A DNA stretch of 64,000 bases from Impatiens glandulifera (GCF_907164915.1 NC_061863.1:30475258-30539257); one strand, 5' to 3'. Counted from the first letter of the stretch, positions 23,568 to 35,800 are shown. The notes: generated from the letters alone by a model not told the origin. A program made the numbers and translations.

Positions 23568-25700
23568 AAGATTCTTCAATTATCTTTGGGAGTGAACGAA
23601 GTTTGTAAGCAGTGAAATTTTCACATTTTCAACTTATGATTACAATTAGAATAATATGGAAGTTTTCTTGAATTTTTTTGTTTGTGTTATTTAACAATTT
23701 TTAGATTTTTCGATTAAGTTTAAGTCTACATTGAAGACTGGATTCAATCAAACCACTTATTGTCATGACTTGTGGTTTTGCTGAAAATTTTGACAAAATG
23801 ATGGCTGTTGATTTTTAAACTCTCTTTTCTCATGTTTGTTTTAGTGATTATGATAGAATTAGTTGATAATGTTGAAAAGTTATTAACTTGATTTGATAAA
23901 TGGCATCATTTATCATAATTCTTATATGGATACAAATTTTAAATTTATGATTTTACATGTTTTAAAAATAATTCAATTTTATTATTTTAAAATTTTTTAA
24001 TTTTATATACTAATTTTTTTTATTATTACTTATTTAAATAAATGAACTTATTTATTTGAGTCAATAATTATAATTTTTTTTAATATTATTTATTTATTTT
24101 GGGTTTTTAAATTAGTTGTATATTTGATTATACATGTAAATAATAATAATAATATATAATTAATATATATTTTAAATAAATTTTTAAATAGCATCAAAAT
24201 TTTTAAGTAACTTTTTAATTTTAACAAAAGTTTTGAGGGGATGAATTTATGGTTTTCACAATTGGAGATAGCATGGAAACCTGTTTAATTCGTGCATTCA
24301 TAGGTTGGTTTAAACATGATTTTGGGGAAATTACACATTGTATTGTTTATTCTAGTGGGAAATGATACAATTGACATTTATATTGATAATTATATCTTGG
24401 GTGTTAAATGTTAATGGCTTACAATTCAATGATTGTTAATTTTATTATACACTAGAGTCTAGAATATTATCCTGTGGGTTGCACCATTTGTATTATAACG
24501 TAATAAGTGATTGAATACTAATTTTGTTATCACACATTTATATAGATTTTTGTTGTGTATTGTGTTCAAATTTAAATTTAACTACAATTTTACATATTTT
24601 TTTTTGTCAATTTATGATTGAATAACAACTTATTAGTTTAAGGACTCAACACACAATTTTATAAACCAAATTATAATAGAAAGTGCAAATATACATTTAT
24701 TCATGATGTATTAAAATATATACACATGTTACTTAATACTGGTTAGTTTTTAGATAATTTTAACAAATGAAATGTCTAAATAACAATATATCCATGATAT
24801 ATTAAGATATATACACATGTTACCGATTAGTTTTTAGATAAATTTAATCTTTCAAACAATTTTCAACTTCATATTAAATTAACACATACAACTATATTCC
24901 TTCAAAATTAACCGCCAAATTCTAAAAGCAAAATCACTTTTAAGAGAATTGGTTTCTTGTGTAACAACATCAACTATCCCAGTTTTATTTAACGAATCAT
25001 TCTGGTACCTGAAGATATACACTTTCTTCAACCGACATACTGATTACAATTTTTGAAAATTTCTAAACCTAGCTTTAGTTTGACCCGGGTCAAGTATGTA
25101 AGACCTTAGTGATGAAATATATAGAAATAGAATTCTCTAATTAAATAATAAAGACGGTGGTATATCTCGGAATTCCATAAATCAGTCACTATTTCATTCA
25201 ATAAAACACTATAGTATAGTACTTAGTTGAAGATATATATTTCCTTGAACATATATATTTATCAAATCTTGTTTTAATTTGACATTTGTCAAGTATCAAC
25301 TGCTAAGACTTAATGAATCATAAAAAAAATATGATCAAATTCTGCATTTATATAAAGGTGGAACATTATCATTTTTAAAACTAAAATGATAACAACAAAA
25401 ACATATTTTTCTTGGAATTAACCATGACCACTCAAGAGAAGGGAAAAAGAACACCGACAAAAGATTGTTGATTCTAGATATCAAGCTGAAACGGCCTGTT
25501 TTCGAATTCATGGCTACATCTTCCCATCCATTTCTTACCATAACACTGTCAATGTGATCGATACATTTTATTCAGAAACAATACCCACCTTACAAACACA
25601 ATCCAGATCTTCTGCTACCGATTTACCTGTTCCCCTGTTGCGGACCAATCAAAATGCAGGATTATTATTATATTAATAAATCAAAGTTGGGTTGAAAGAA
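23568..25700. other. NOB1 3' flank and AT-rich spacer, no gene
   Basis: The first few hundred bases presumably hold the NOB1 3' UTR. The rest is very AT-rich with no supported ORF. A short duplicated phrase ending ATTAA(A/G)ATATATACACATGTTAC lies at about 24705-24730 and 24797-24823. Confidence 0.4.
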
Positions 25701-25708
25701 AGAGAGAG

Positions 25709-25738
25709 AACCCAGAACCCGGATTCAATTCTGGGTTC
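25709..25738. repeat. Short perfect hairpin
   Basis: GAACCCAGAA and TTCTGGGTTC form a 10-bp perfect stem around a loop of about ten bases. It lies just upstream of the dyad repeat array. Function unknown. Confidence 0.6.
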
Positions 25739-25789
25739 AGCACAAACGTCGTTAAACGGAATATAAAGATACAATATTAAGTGAAACAT

Positions 25790-26275
25790 ATTTCTCTCCA
25801 GGTGCCATGTAAAACAGAATGTAGAGATACAGTATTAAGTGAAGCATACTTCTCTCCAGGCGGCATGTAAAAAGTGAAGCATACTTCACTTCAATTAGTT
25901 TATATGCCTAGAGGTTCATGTAAAACCTCCAACACATCAATGTAAAGACATTTTAGCGTTCATGTAAAAATATTATTCATTCATGTATGTAAACCAATTG
26001 GAGAATGTGGAGAGACTGTTTACAGTGAAGCATACTTCACTCCGAACGCATGTAAAACGGAAGTGAAACATACTTCACTTTAAGCGCCATGTAAAACGGA
26101 AGTGAATCATACTTCACTTAAAGCGACATATAAAACAGAAGTGAAACATACTTCGCTCCAAGCGCCATGTAAAACGGAAGTGAAGCATACTTCACTTCAA
26201 GCCATGTAAAACAGAAGTGAAGCATACTTCTCTCCAGGTGCCATGTAAAATAGAATGTAGAGATACAATATTGAG
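25790..26275. repeat. ~41-bp dyad repeat array (AGTGAAGCATACTTCACT)
   Basis: About nine imperfect copies of a unit containing AAGTGAARCATACTTCACT followed by CCAAGCGCCATGTAAAAC. The first part is a near-perfect palindrome. The most regular stretch is 26030-26225. The outermost copies share a longer context (TTCTCTCCAGGTGCCATGTAAAA... GAATGTAGAGATACA) at both ends of the array. Confidence 0.8.
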
Positions 26276-26775
26276 TGATATGTTATGTAAAAATATCAGC
26301 CACTTCATGCTTGCCTTTCATATGTTATGTTCGTCAGCAGCCGACTGCCCAGATCTTATGCATAAGTTCCACGCTGCAGTCTTGTTTTATCTACATTCAT
26401 AGACAATAACAAATCGGGTACCCATATTTAATTGGGTCCACGGTTAATCAATCCTTTAAAGATCCATACTTGTGTTACTTTGATGGATCTCATAGTGTTT
26501 ATCTTAATAATGTTACTTGCATTAGACTCGACATCTCCCTGTCTACCTTTCGATGTGTCATTCTGTTTTGAGGATGAATTTTAATGAGGCCTTCTTGACC
26601 GTCTATTAGGTTTACGTCCAGCTGACCGACTGGATTTCCTTCTCTCAAAATTAAGCCCCCGTGACTTGTCAGTTGGCTCAACATATTTTAGTTTCTTTTT
26701 AGTTACTGACTCATCTACATCATGATTCGCTTGAGTGTCAGTTGAGGTACCCTTGACAAAACTTATAGGAGGAAG
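26276..26775. other. Spacer left of element B
   Basis: No gene is supported. A 61-codon minus-strand ORF (26499-26684) reads like a fragment of a transposon protein (phrases NPVGQLDVN, KIHPQNRMTHRKVDREM), but I cannot assign it safely. The last bases before the LTR are GGAAG (26771-26775), the presumed left target copy of element B. Confidence 0.35.
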
Positions 26776-27813
26776 TGTTAGAAAAACTAACTAAGTTAAT
26801 TTAAACCGACCAAAGTACTTAATCAGCTTCAAACTCCTTTATGTAGGTACAACTCAAGCTGCACCAGACCGGTTGAAAACTTTTGTCTCAACGATCCGGA
26901 CACAATCAAACAAACCGAATTGACTTCAAGTAAACCGGTTTGACTCCCCTCACCGGATCGGCTGAAATATAAACTATATGAAGCATCATTTCCGACTGGC
27001 TCAACATATCGAAGATCTCAAGGCCAACGGGAAAATTATTCAAAGTGATGAAATCTGTGAAGATGAAGTAATGAAGATTTCTTGGAAATACACAAAAGAA
27101 AGATCCAATATAAAGCATGAGGGAAATCTAATCATTGCAGATCTTAACAAAATGCACAAGCAACCCTCATGGTACATGCGGCTACCCTCGTGCATGGCTG
27201 CCACATGTATAAAAAGCAAGGCTACCTACTCTAGCCGGTTCGACAGACCAATCAACAGATGAGAGAGAAATATGACTGTTGTCATATTCTCTATATAAAG
27301 CAAGCCAAGAGCAGTAGAAGACACAACGCGCGCGAGCTAAAAACAACTCAGTTTCATACAATCTAGCCTAAAAGACATTCTGAGTTCATAAAGCCTTCTT
27401 GATTCAAAAGGGAAAATAGTTGTAAATGTTAAGATATCTGTGTATTTTACCTTGTGTAAAAGTATTACATCATTGTGTGAGTGGTGTAACTAACGAGCAG
27501 TAAATAAGACTCGATCGGAGTGTTTGATTGAATATTCCAGTTAGTGAATATCCTTCTCACTGTTTGAGAAGAAGGGGTGACGTAGGAGCTTCAACTCCAA
27601 ACATCCATAAAATTTGTCTTGTGTTCTTCATTTTACATTCCGGCTTACTTACTATAATCGAACCGAAACACTATTCACTCGAACCGAACCGGTTTTCTCT
27701 CTCTCTACCCTAACCGACTTCTCCTAATACCTTCCAAACCTAATCGCATACGTTGCTTCAGATTGAAACAGACATTTCCGCACTTGAACTTGGTTCAAGA
27801 GTCTGTGACAATC
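26776..27813 (+). repeat. Element B 5' LTR, first part
   Basis: Begins TGTTAG. Contains a TATA box TATATAAAG (27292-27300) and the conserved U5 block GGGGTGACGTAGGAG...AACATCCATAAAAT (27551-27612), also found in the LTRs of A and C. The LTR continues at 41269-41394 beyond the inserted element A. CAATC at 27809-27813 is the left target copy of A. Confidence 0.85.
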
Positions 27814-28402
27814 TGTAAGATAAAATTAGACCGGTTAATAGAACTTAACACAAAAAAACCTCCTATGCAGGAACAGACAAAGAACCGGACGCGTCAAATC
27901 ATTGAACCGGTTAAGAAACTCAACCGGTCAAATACCTAAACTATCAAGAAACATGACCGCACAAAGAAGGCAAGATCGGTCAAAACAAGAAGGCCGGAAA
28001 CACTAGACAGTCGCCAAGGAATAACTGGAAGCCACCGGTTAACACAAATAACCGACTAGCATAAAGAAGATACTCCGGGTATCTGTTGAGAATGATACCA
28101 AAGGAACAGACTGAACATTGCAATATCCATACAAGTCTGAGGACAATCTGCAGGCTGCAGAAGAGAGTCCTACAAGATCTTTCTACTTCAGGATAAATCA
28201 GAAAGATAATCTCCCAAGTACAGACAACTGTCTAACTGACAATTACCACATTGCGTAGAAGACAAACCTAGCCGGTTTGACCTACATATTGGAAGAACAG
28301 ACCGCCAGGTCTGAAAAGTTGACCGCCAGGTCTGAATCACTGAACTTCTGCTCAACCAATCAAATTCAAGGAAATGAAATGTGACCGTTGACACATTTCA
28401 CC

Positions 28403-28410
28403 TATAAAAG
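28403..28410 (+). promoter_or_regulatory. TATA box of element A 5' LTR
   Basis: TATAAAAG in the context CACCTATAAAAGGAGG. It is the likely promoter for the genomic RNA, since the conserved U5 block follows about 190 bp downstream. The 3' LTR has the same box at 40664-40671. Confidence 0.7.
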
Positions 28411-28590
28411 GAGGAGATGAAGAGGAGTAAACGCGGGACATAGTGGGCAATTAATTTACAAGTGATAAGATTGTGTTCTATCTCTAGAAACTTGAGTGCT
28501 AAGTTGAAGTGTGTATTTACAATTTCGGTTAAAATTGTACGGGTATTATCGAGCAGGAAATAAGTCTCGATCGGATTGTGTTTGTATTCC

Positions 28591-28663
28591 TTAGTGAATA
28601 TCCTTCTCGCGGTTTCGAGAGGAAGGGGTGACGTAGGAGTTTTATCTCCGAACATCCATAAAA
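28591..28663 (+). promoter_or_regulatory. Conserved R/U5 hairpin block of element A LTR
   Basis: CCTTCTCG...CGAGAGGAAGG forms a stem. It is followed by GGGGTGACGTAGGAG, a T-rich loop, CTCCGAACATCCATAAA. Near-identical blocks occur in LTR B (27551-27612), the A 3' LTR (40853-40925) and LTR C (53470-53534), although the rest of the B and C LTRs is unlike A. Related GACGTAGG...CCGAAC blocks are known from other plant copia LTRs. Confidence 0.75.
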
Positions 28664-29007
28664 TCTATCTTGTCACTTGCTTTCTTCTTATTTTACTTTA
28701 TTACCGATCTGCACTAACCGCCTTGACCGACTCTACATTACCTAAACCGAATTACTAAGTTACAAAAACCGACCCAACAATCTCCAAACCTATCCTACCC
28801 AAATCCGGTTCTGCCTATCCTGTGTGTGTGCTGCTTCAACCTGAAACAAACCACTTCTGTGCTTGAACCTAGTTCAAGGGTTTGTGACAGTTTGTGTAGT
28901 ATTGAAACCCCGGTGTTAATCTCTAACCGGATTAGTCACCACCTTTGAGTGAGACCCGCTAACCGGTCCAACCCCGGTCCTCCAGCCGCGACCTAGATCC
29001 TAACAAT

Positions 29008-29020
29008 TGGTATCAGAGCC
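29008..29020 (+). promoter_or_regulatory. Primer-binding site of element A
   Basis: TGGTATCAGAGCC, complementary to the 3' end of plant initiator methionine tRNA, two bases after the 5' LTR. It is the usual primer site of plant copia elements. Confidence 0.95.
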
Positions 29021-29046
29021 AGGTTAGTTTCAATACTCAAGCAAGC

Positions 29047-30822
29047 ATGTCTTTCGATAGGCCCCCAATGCTAGAAGGTGATGAATTTGCTAACTGGAAG
29101 GCACGCATGTACCTGCATTTAATCACCATGGATGACGAAATGCAGTTCATAATAGCCGAAGGACCGATAATCATTGACAAGGATAGAAAGGATTGGATAG
29201 CTAAAGACAGGAGAAGAAATAATCTGGATAACCATGCCAGAAACCGGATCTCCAACGGTGTGGACAGAAACACGTACTACAAGATCAGAGACTGCAAAAC
29301 CGCAAAGGAAACGTGGGAAACGGTTATACAGATTCATGAGAGAAATGAAAGAGCCTAGGAAAACAAGGTAATGGTAGCTACTCAGAAGTTTGAAAGCATC
29401 AAGATGAAACCGGGAGAAACAATGAGAGAATACAGTGACTGGTTCACAGGTGTGTTAGACGAGCTAGCAACTCTTGGCAAGAGGTATGATAACAAGGAAG
29501 TCATCATGAAAGCGTTAAGATCTCTTCCAAGTGCATGGGACATAAAGACAATGGTGATGAGGGAATCAAACTGCCTAAGTAAGATGAAACTACATGATGT
29601 ATTCGAAGATCTTAAGGCATATGAGTTCGAAATGAGATCTAGGACTGAAGAAGAGGTTTCAGCCTCAACCTCAACCAGAGCATTGATCACATCCACAGAA
29701 CCTGTTGCACCTGCACCGATCAGAACCGCCGAACAGTTCACCGAGGATGCCATGGCAATGCTTGCACATAAATTTGGGAGGTTCATGAAAAGGAGCCAAC
29801 CGACAAACAACTACAACTATGGTGATACATCTAATGTAATATGCTATAATTGTAACTGTTTGGGACATTTCAAGTGGGAATGCAGAAAACCGAGGAGGGA
29901 TGACCGAAAACCGGATAATCAAAATAACCGAAATAACTATCAATAAACAGGTGAAGGAAGTGAGGTTCAAGAAGCACTGATAGCCGATGATGGAGGAAGC
30001 TTATGGGCTCACAGTGATAGTGATGATGAACTCACATGCCTAATGGCAAATGAGGAACATGTATTTGACTCTCCCTGTGAAGAATTTACTAAAGATGAGT
30101 TATATAATGCATTGAATGATATGGTAGCAGAGTATAAGAACCTACTAACTCTATTACCTAAGCAACCCAATTTTAGAGCCGACCTCATAATACCCATTCT
30201 GACCGAACCAAAGATCATACAACCTGATGAAACCCCTACCTTAGAAACTGAATTAGCACCTGAACTATCCTCTGAAACCGAACAACTCAATGAGCCAGTT
30301 CGAGAATTGACCGAGGAGGAAAATGCCCGACTCCAGTATAAAATGGCCGCATATAAGAGATCTAGTGAAATGGCAAGAAAGATGTATAGTTATAAGAGAC
30401 ACCCTTTCTGCATGTTTGGTCTAGGATACAAGAACGATAGATCCAAAAACCAAAAACCCTTAGACAAAGCAAGGATCTCAAAGGATGATCTTCCCTTTGT
30501 AAGTTTTGTCAGAAGTTCCTTAACCGCTGAAGAGGAACTAACTGCCTACTACACGGAAGAAAAACTAACCTATGTAGGTCCAACCGATTCTGAGAAATGG
30601 CTTCACCCTGAGAAAAGAAAAGCCAAACTGTTTAAAAATAGGAGAACCAATCCACAACTACATAGGACAAACCAAAGATCATCCCCACACAGAGCCTTCT
30701 TAGGAAAACAGAAAGACTCAAAACCGAGTGCAAGAAAAGTAGTTAAGACATTGACTAGAAAAGCTGTTCGGTTTGTCAAGGTCTGGATACCCAAGGGACT
30801 AATCGCATGTGGACCCAAGTAA
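29047..30822 (+). pseudogene. Element A gag, broken by in-frame stops
   Basis: A single frame runs from ATG 29047 to TAA 30820-30822, interrupted by TAG at 29356-29358 and TAA at 29944-29946. The first half is a UBN2/copia Gag domain (MLEGDEFANWKARM, ETWETVIQIHE, SLPSAWDIKTMVMRES). A CCHC zinc knuckle, CX2CX4HX4C, is at about 29851-29892 (CYNCNCLGHFKWEC). A long acidic then Lys-rich C-terminal extension ends in KVWIPKGL, shared with B and C. The extended gag and the stop before pol fit the Sirevirus lineage. Pol begins in the +1 frame just beyond. The start is the first ATG after the primer site. Confidence 0.88.
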
Positions 30823-33800
30823 ATGTGGGTACCAAATAGTTGTAAATATGTACATTTTGCAGGATTTAAAGAAACGACTAGGAAACTCTGAATGGTACTT
30901 GGATAGTGGTTGCTCCAGGCATATGACCGGGAACAACAACCTTCTAACCGATATCAGAATAGAAACCGGTGCACTAATCACCTTCAGTGACAACTCAAAA
31001 GGTAGAACTGTGGGCAAGTATAAGATTGTCCATGATAACTTGACGATTGATAATGTACTCTTAGTTGAAAACCTACGTTTTAACTTGCTAAGTATTAGTC
31101 AAATGTGTGATGCTGGATACACTGTAGAATTTCTTAAACATGCATGCCTAGTTAAGAATTCTCAAGGTACCATACTACTAACCAGAAATAAGCTAGGAAA
31201 TATCTACAAGGTAGACTGGAAAACTAAAGTAGAATATCCTGTTTGCATGATAGCCAAGACTGATTAAACCTGGCTATGGCATAAGAGACTAAACCATCTG
31301 AACATGAAAACCTTAAATTATATTCGCGGTAAAAAGCTAGTCGATGGAATTCCTGACATAGTATTTAATAAGGATAAGGTTTGTTCAGCATGTCAAATGG
31401 GTAAACAAACTAGGTCAACCTTTAAGAGTAAAGGACACATTCAATCTAACCGATGCTTAGATCTTCTTCACATGCATTTATTTGGACCGATTCAGGTCAT
31501 CAGCCTAGGAGGTATGCTTTACACTATGGTAGTTGTTGATGATTACTCTAGATATACATGGGTAATATTTCTACCATCCAAACATGAAACCGCATCAAAT
31601 TTAATTACACTGCTTAAACGTTTGCAAAATGAAAAATCAACACGCATTAATAGTATTAGAAGTGATAGAGGTACCGAATTTACAAACAGTACTTTAACTG
31701 CATTTCTTGATGAATCCGGTATTAGACACGAGTTGTCTAGTGCTAGGACTCCTCAACAAAACGGCCTGGCCGAGAGAAAAAACCGAACTCTCAAGGAAGC
31801 CGCACGGTCCATGATAGCCGATTCGAGCATTGCTCAAAAATTTTGGGCTGAGACTATCAATACTGCATGTTATACACAAAACCGGTCTTTAATTAACAAG
31901 TTTCACAACAAAACACCTTATGAGGTATATTTTGATAGAGTTCTCAACCTCAAGTATCTTAAGATTTTCGGTTGTAAATGCTACATTCATATAAATGGTA
32001 AAACATATCTATTTGCTTTTGATGCAAAAACCGATATTGGGATCATGTTAGGTTACTCAGCAGTGAGTAAAGCATATAGAGTATATAACAATAGAACCTT
32101 AACCGTGGAGGAATCACTTCATGTTGTTTTCGATGAATCAGTTGAAAGTAATACTGCATCATGCTTTGATCTACACAACAGACTGGAAAATAACAATATC
32201 CACTCTGATAGTGAAGATGAGATTCCGTTTTTCAGGCGGTTTGTCCATGACCAAATGGGTAATGATGAAACCCAACCGGATCAAGCTGTCCCACGACAGG
32301 AAGTTGACACTTTGGTCCAAACCGAGGAAATCGGTCGGTCTGACATCCTTGCTCAGCCTACCGATATGTTTAGCCTTGATCAAGTAAACGGTAATTCGGT
32401 AGACATCCCTGAACCGAACTTCAAAAGGAACACTAAGCATCCTCCTGAGCTAATTATAGGTGATCCTTCAGAACCTGTTCGAACTAGGCGTCAAATTCTG
32501 GAGGAATACTTCAATTCCGCCTTTATATCCCAGATTGAGCCAAAAAGAGTGGATGAAGCATTGTCAGATCCGGATTGGATCTTGGGAATGCAAGAAGAGT
32601 TAAACCAATTCGAGAGTAATAAAGTCTGGTACCTAGTCCTTAGACCAAAAGATCAATCGATCATAGGAACAAGATGGGTATTTAGAAATAAACTCAATGA
32701 AGACGGTTTGGTCACGAGGAACAAAGCCAAATTAGTGGCACAATGATACAAACAGGAAGAAGGCATTGATTTTGAAGAATTATTTGCCCATGTAGCTAGG
32801 ATTGAGGCTATTAGGATTTTTCTAGCCTTTGTTGCCTTCAAAAATTTTAAGGTTTTCCAAATGGATGTTAAAAGTGCATTTTTGAATGGTGACCTACGTG
32901 AAGAGGTATATGTTGAACAACCACCCGGTTTCAAAAATGCTGAATTACCCAACCATGTATACCGATTAAACAAAGCTTTATACGGTCTAAAGCAAGCTCC
33001 TAGAGCCAGGTATGACACACTAACCGCATTTTTGTTAAAACATGACTTCACCATCGGTTCGGTGGATAAAACATTATTTAAGTTTGAGAAGAAGGAACAC
33101 ATCCTACTTGTTCAAATTTATGTAGATGATATCATCTTCGGTTCAACCGATCCTAAGCTATGTGATAAATTCTCAACCCTGATGACTAACAAATTTGAAA
33201 TGAGTATGATGGGAGAATTAAGTTTCTTTCTAGGCCTTCAGGTTAAGCAACTCGAAGAAGGAACTTTCATTAGCCAACCCAAGTACACTAAGGAACTGTT
33301 AAAGAAATTTGGGATGGATACATGCTCCTCAGCCGCTACTCCAATGAGCTCATCGGTCAAACTGGACAAAGATGATGAGGGTCAAGCAGTGGACCTGACC
33401 GCTTACCGAGGCATCATCGGCTCTCTTTTATACTTGACAGCAAGTAGACCGGATATTCTATTTGCAGTCGGTGTGTGTGGAAGATTCCAAGCCAATCCAA
33501 AACAGTCTCACTACACAACCGTAAAGCAAATCTTGAAATACCTTAAGGGAACTTCTGATGCCGACTTGTGGTATCCAAAGGACTCATCTTTTAACCTAAC
33601 GAATTATTCAGATGCAGACTATGCAGGTTGCAAGGTTGATAGAAAAAGCACCAGCGGAACATGCCAATTCCTAGGTGATCGGCTTGTTTTATGGCACAGA
33701 AAGAAATAAACATCAGTTGCCACATCAACCGCAGAAGCTGAATACCTGGCAGCCGGAAGCTGCTGTTCACAACTTTTTTGGATCCAAAAACAACTGAAGG

Positions 33801-34084
33801 ATTTCGGTGTCATAGCCGAAGAATCTCCAATCTTCTGTGACAACACAAGTGCAATAGTAATCACCTACAACCCGGTTGTACACTCTAGAACCAAGCACAT
33901 TAACATAAGGCACCACTTCATTCGGGAACATGTCATGCTGAAGCATATCCGGCTGGAATACGTATCGACAGATCAACAAGTAGCCGATATCTTCACAAAG
34001 CCCCTGCAGGAAGCTAAGTTTTCTCAATTTAGACTCACACTCGGTTTGACCGATATTAATCAAATCATCCCTAAGGATGCTTAA
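30809..34084 (+). pseudogene. Element A pol (protease, integrase, RT, RNase H), broken
   Basis: One frame covers the whole copia pol, with in-frame stops at 31265-31267 (TAA), 32744-32746 (TGA) and 33707-33709 (TAA), ending at TAA 34082-34084. Visible in order: protease DSGCSRHMTG (about 30903); the integrase HHCC zinc region (WHKRLNHLN... CSACQMGK); the integrase core with SDRGTEF and LAERKNRT; RT with the catalytic YVDD (about 33120); and RNase H with DADYAG and the terminal DIFTKPLQEAKF block. The first integrase catalytic Asp, normally in HMDLFGP, is His here (CAT, 31475-31477). Domain order protease-integrase-RT-RNaseH is diagnostic for Ty1/copia. No frameshift was seen within pol. Confidence 0.92.
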
Positions 34085-34597
34085 AAAGGGAAATCGGTTC
34101 GGACAGTTAAAACCGGTAGTTCCTCCTAAATTGTCGGAATTCAAATTTACCAAGGTATCTATGGAAGAATCGCCTGGTCCATCAGTCAGAGTAAACAGAC
34201 CGGTTATTTAGTGCATGCACCAAATAACCGTATCGGGACGAACAACTGATAACTTACCGGTTCGGAAATAATTTATCTTAGATTATTTGGCCTTCGAACA
34301 AAAGTGGAATAATTACCTGCGTTTAAACTTATCTGTCCTGAAATATTACCTTTTCAAAGTAAAATGGTTACACCTCAAAAGACGTGAAGATTTGATATCT
34401 TTCATGGTCCAGGTCTATGACCAACATCCTAGGCTGTAGATATGCTTATTTCATGCAAAATACTTTATCCTATGGTTAATAGACATTATTACATATGACA
34501 CATTGGATAATAAGATCTTCTCTCCACTAGTATATAAGTTAAGCAAACCTTAAACAAAACAATCACAAAATATAAATCATTCTCTCACTAAGACAAA
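34085..34597 (+). promoter_or_regulatory. Element A post-pol region and X1 promoter
   Basis: 513 bp without an ORF between pol and X1. TATATAAG at 34531-34538 lies 59 bp before the X1 ATG and is followed by an A-rich leader, as expected of a core promoter. A repeated CAAATAACCG/ACCGGTTATTT dyad is at about 34199-34230. This suggests X1 is transcribed from its own promoter; the transcript is inferred. Confidence 0.55.
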
Positions 34598-35359
34598 ATG
34601 TCTCAGTTTCCAAACATCCTTCAAGTGGACTTCAAATCTGCTCTAAGTACTGAACACTACGATGTCTTCAAGATGATCAAGTCACTTGAATACACTGGTT
34701 TCCAACACTTTCTAGATGACAAACATGTCATCTATTCTGAATCTGTCCTGGAGTTCTTCTACAATGTCAGGGTTTTTCGTGGAACTCCTCACTTTGACAC
34801 ACATATTCAGTCAAAAGTGGGAGGAATCGTATTCGACTTTATCGAAAATGACTTTGCAAGATGCTTTGACCTACCAAAGCAAGGGCTGACCGACCTTAAT
34901 GTACCGGCTGAACTAAAAGACGAGATCTCCTTAGCCTTTGCCCGGTCAAATCAGCCAGTTAATGACCACGGTGCCAAGTCACTATTGAAAGCTGAATACC
35001 AGCTTCTCAACGACGTGATCGGTCGAGGCATCTTGGGAAGGGATGTGACCAACACGTATTGTACCGCTGCCTTCAACATCATGACCGCTATAACCACTAG
35101 CACACCGGTCAACTGGTCAAGGGTTCTGTTCGACGTCCTAACTTGGATGATTGGCATTCGAACAGTCGGTCTCGTTCCTCAACTAAGCTGTCTGCTTCTG
35201 GAGCTTGGGGTTCCAACATGTCCGGGCGAAGGGTTGAACCAAGCCCAGGTACTCACCAAGGAAGTCACCGATTCATTTTATGAGCGGTTTGAAAAGGCTT
35301 GGAAGAGGAGGAACCGCCACATTAACTCCAACGGTCACGCCAACTCTAGCGGATATTAA
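34598..35359 (+). CDS. Accessory ORF X1 of element A (253 aa), first of three tandem paralogues
   Basis: This is an intact ORF of unknown function. It shares with X2, X3 and the element C ORF an N-terminal domain marked by LQVDF (residues 8-12), a LEFF motif, a LPKQG motif and PVNWSRVLF (about residue 170). X1 ends soon after this domain, with a short basic tail (WKRRNRHIN). No signal peptide, membrane segment, zinc finger or nuclease motif is evident; the protein is predicted soluble and mostly helical. It lies 514 bp after pol and has its own TATA box at 34531. ORFs in this position in Sireviruses are usually called env-like, but nothing envelope-like is visible. The start ATG follows an A-rich leader in good context. 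Confidence 0.75.
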   Translation: MSQFPNILQVDFKSALSTEHYDVFKMIKSLEYTGFQHFLDDKHVIYSESVLEFFYNVRVFRGTPHFDTHIQSKVGGIVFDFIENDFARCFDLPKQGLTDLNVPAELKDEISLAFARSNQPVNDHGAKSLLKAEYQLLNDVIGRGILGRDVTNTYCTAAFNIMTAITTSTPVNWSRVLFDVLTWMIGIRTVGLVPQLSCLLLELGVPTCPGEGLNQAQVLTKEVTDSFYERFEKAWKRRNRHINSNGHANSSGY

Positions 35360-35800
35360 GTCACTCCTTCTTACAACCGGTCATTTTTCTGTACGCACCG
35401 GTTTTCTCTTTGCTCAACTTCCTTATGATCATCTCGGCTTAGTTTATGTTATCTTCGGTTTCAACCGGTTACTTTTCTTATAACATCCGTCATTAATGAA
35501 AAGTAACGTTCAATTAATGAAGTAACTCCCAACTACATGAGTAATTACTATCCAACTAACTTGGTTACTTCTCAACTAGATTCTTACCTCGAGCTCCGTA
35601 GCTGGTCAAAAGTAACCTCTTTCCAATACGCTTTGAAAACATAAATATTCTCTTCACTAATAAGACAAAACTGATCTTCAACATTAAATGATGATATTTT
35701 GCCTCCAAAACCGGATCTATATAAGGAGCCATCCTCTAATCAACTTAACACATCTCAAAACAAAGTTTCTTGAATTTTCACTCTTAGCAAAGTTAGAATC
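35360..35800 (+). promoter_or_regulatory. X1-X2 spacer with X2 promoter
   Basis: No ORF. TATATAAG at 35718-35725, identical to the X1 TATA box, lies 75 bp before the X2 ATG and is followed by an A/C-rich leader. Repeated AGTAAC/GTTACT words occur at about 35500-35610. Confidence 0.55.

Larger units (their letters stand above)
27814..29005 (+). repeat. Element A 5' LTR
   Basis: Starts TGTAAGATAAAATTAGACC (TGTTAG in the 3' copy) and ends ATCCTAACA. TATA box TATAAAAG at 28403-28410, preceded by TTTCACC. The U5 hairpin block is at 28591-28663. The LTR carries many CCGGTT/AACCGG words. Confidence 0.94.

Noticed and set aside
26499..26684. 61-codon minus-strand ORF resembling part of a transposase
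   Set aside because: Too short, and I could not tie it to a specific family or to terminal repeats.
26978..27262. 94-codon plus-strand ORF
   Set aside because: It lies inside the element B 5' LTR, overlaps its TATA region, and has no homology I recognise.
29008..29020. Possible tRNA gene fragment (initiator Met match)
   Set aside because: Only the 13-base primer-binding complement is present, placed exactly after an LTR; no cloverleaf can be formed.
29382..29810. 142-codon minus-strand ORF
   Set aside because: It is antisense to the element A gag Gag/UBN2 region and has no features of its own.
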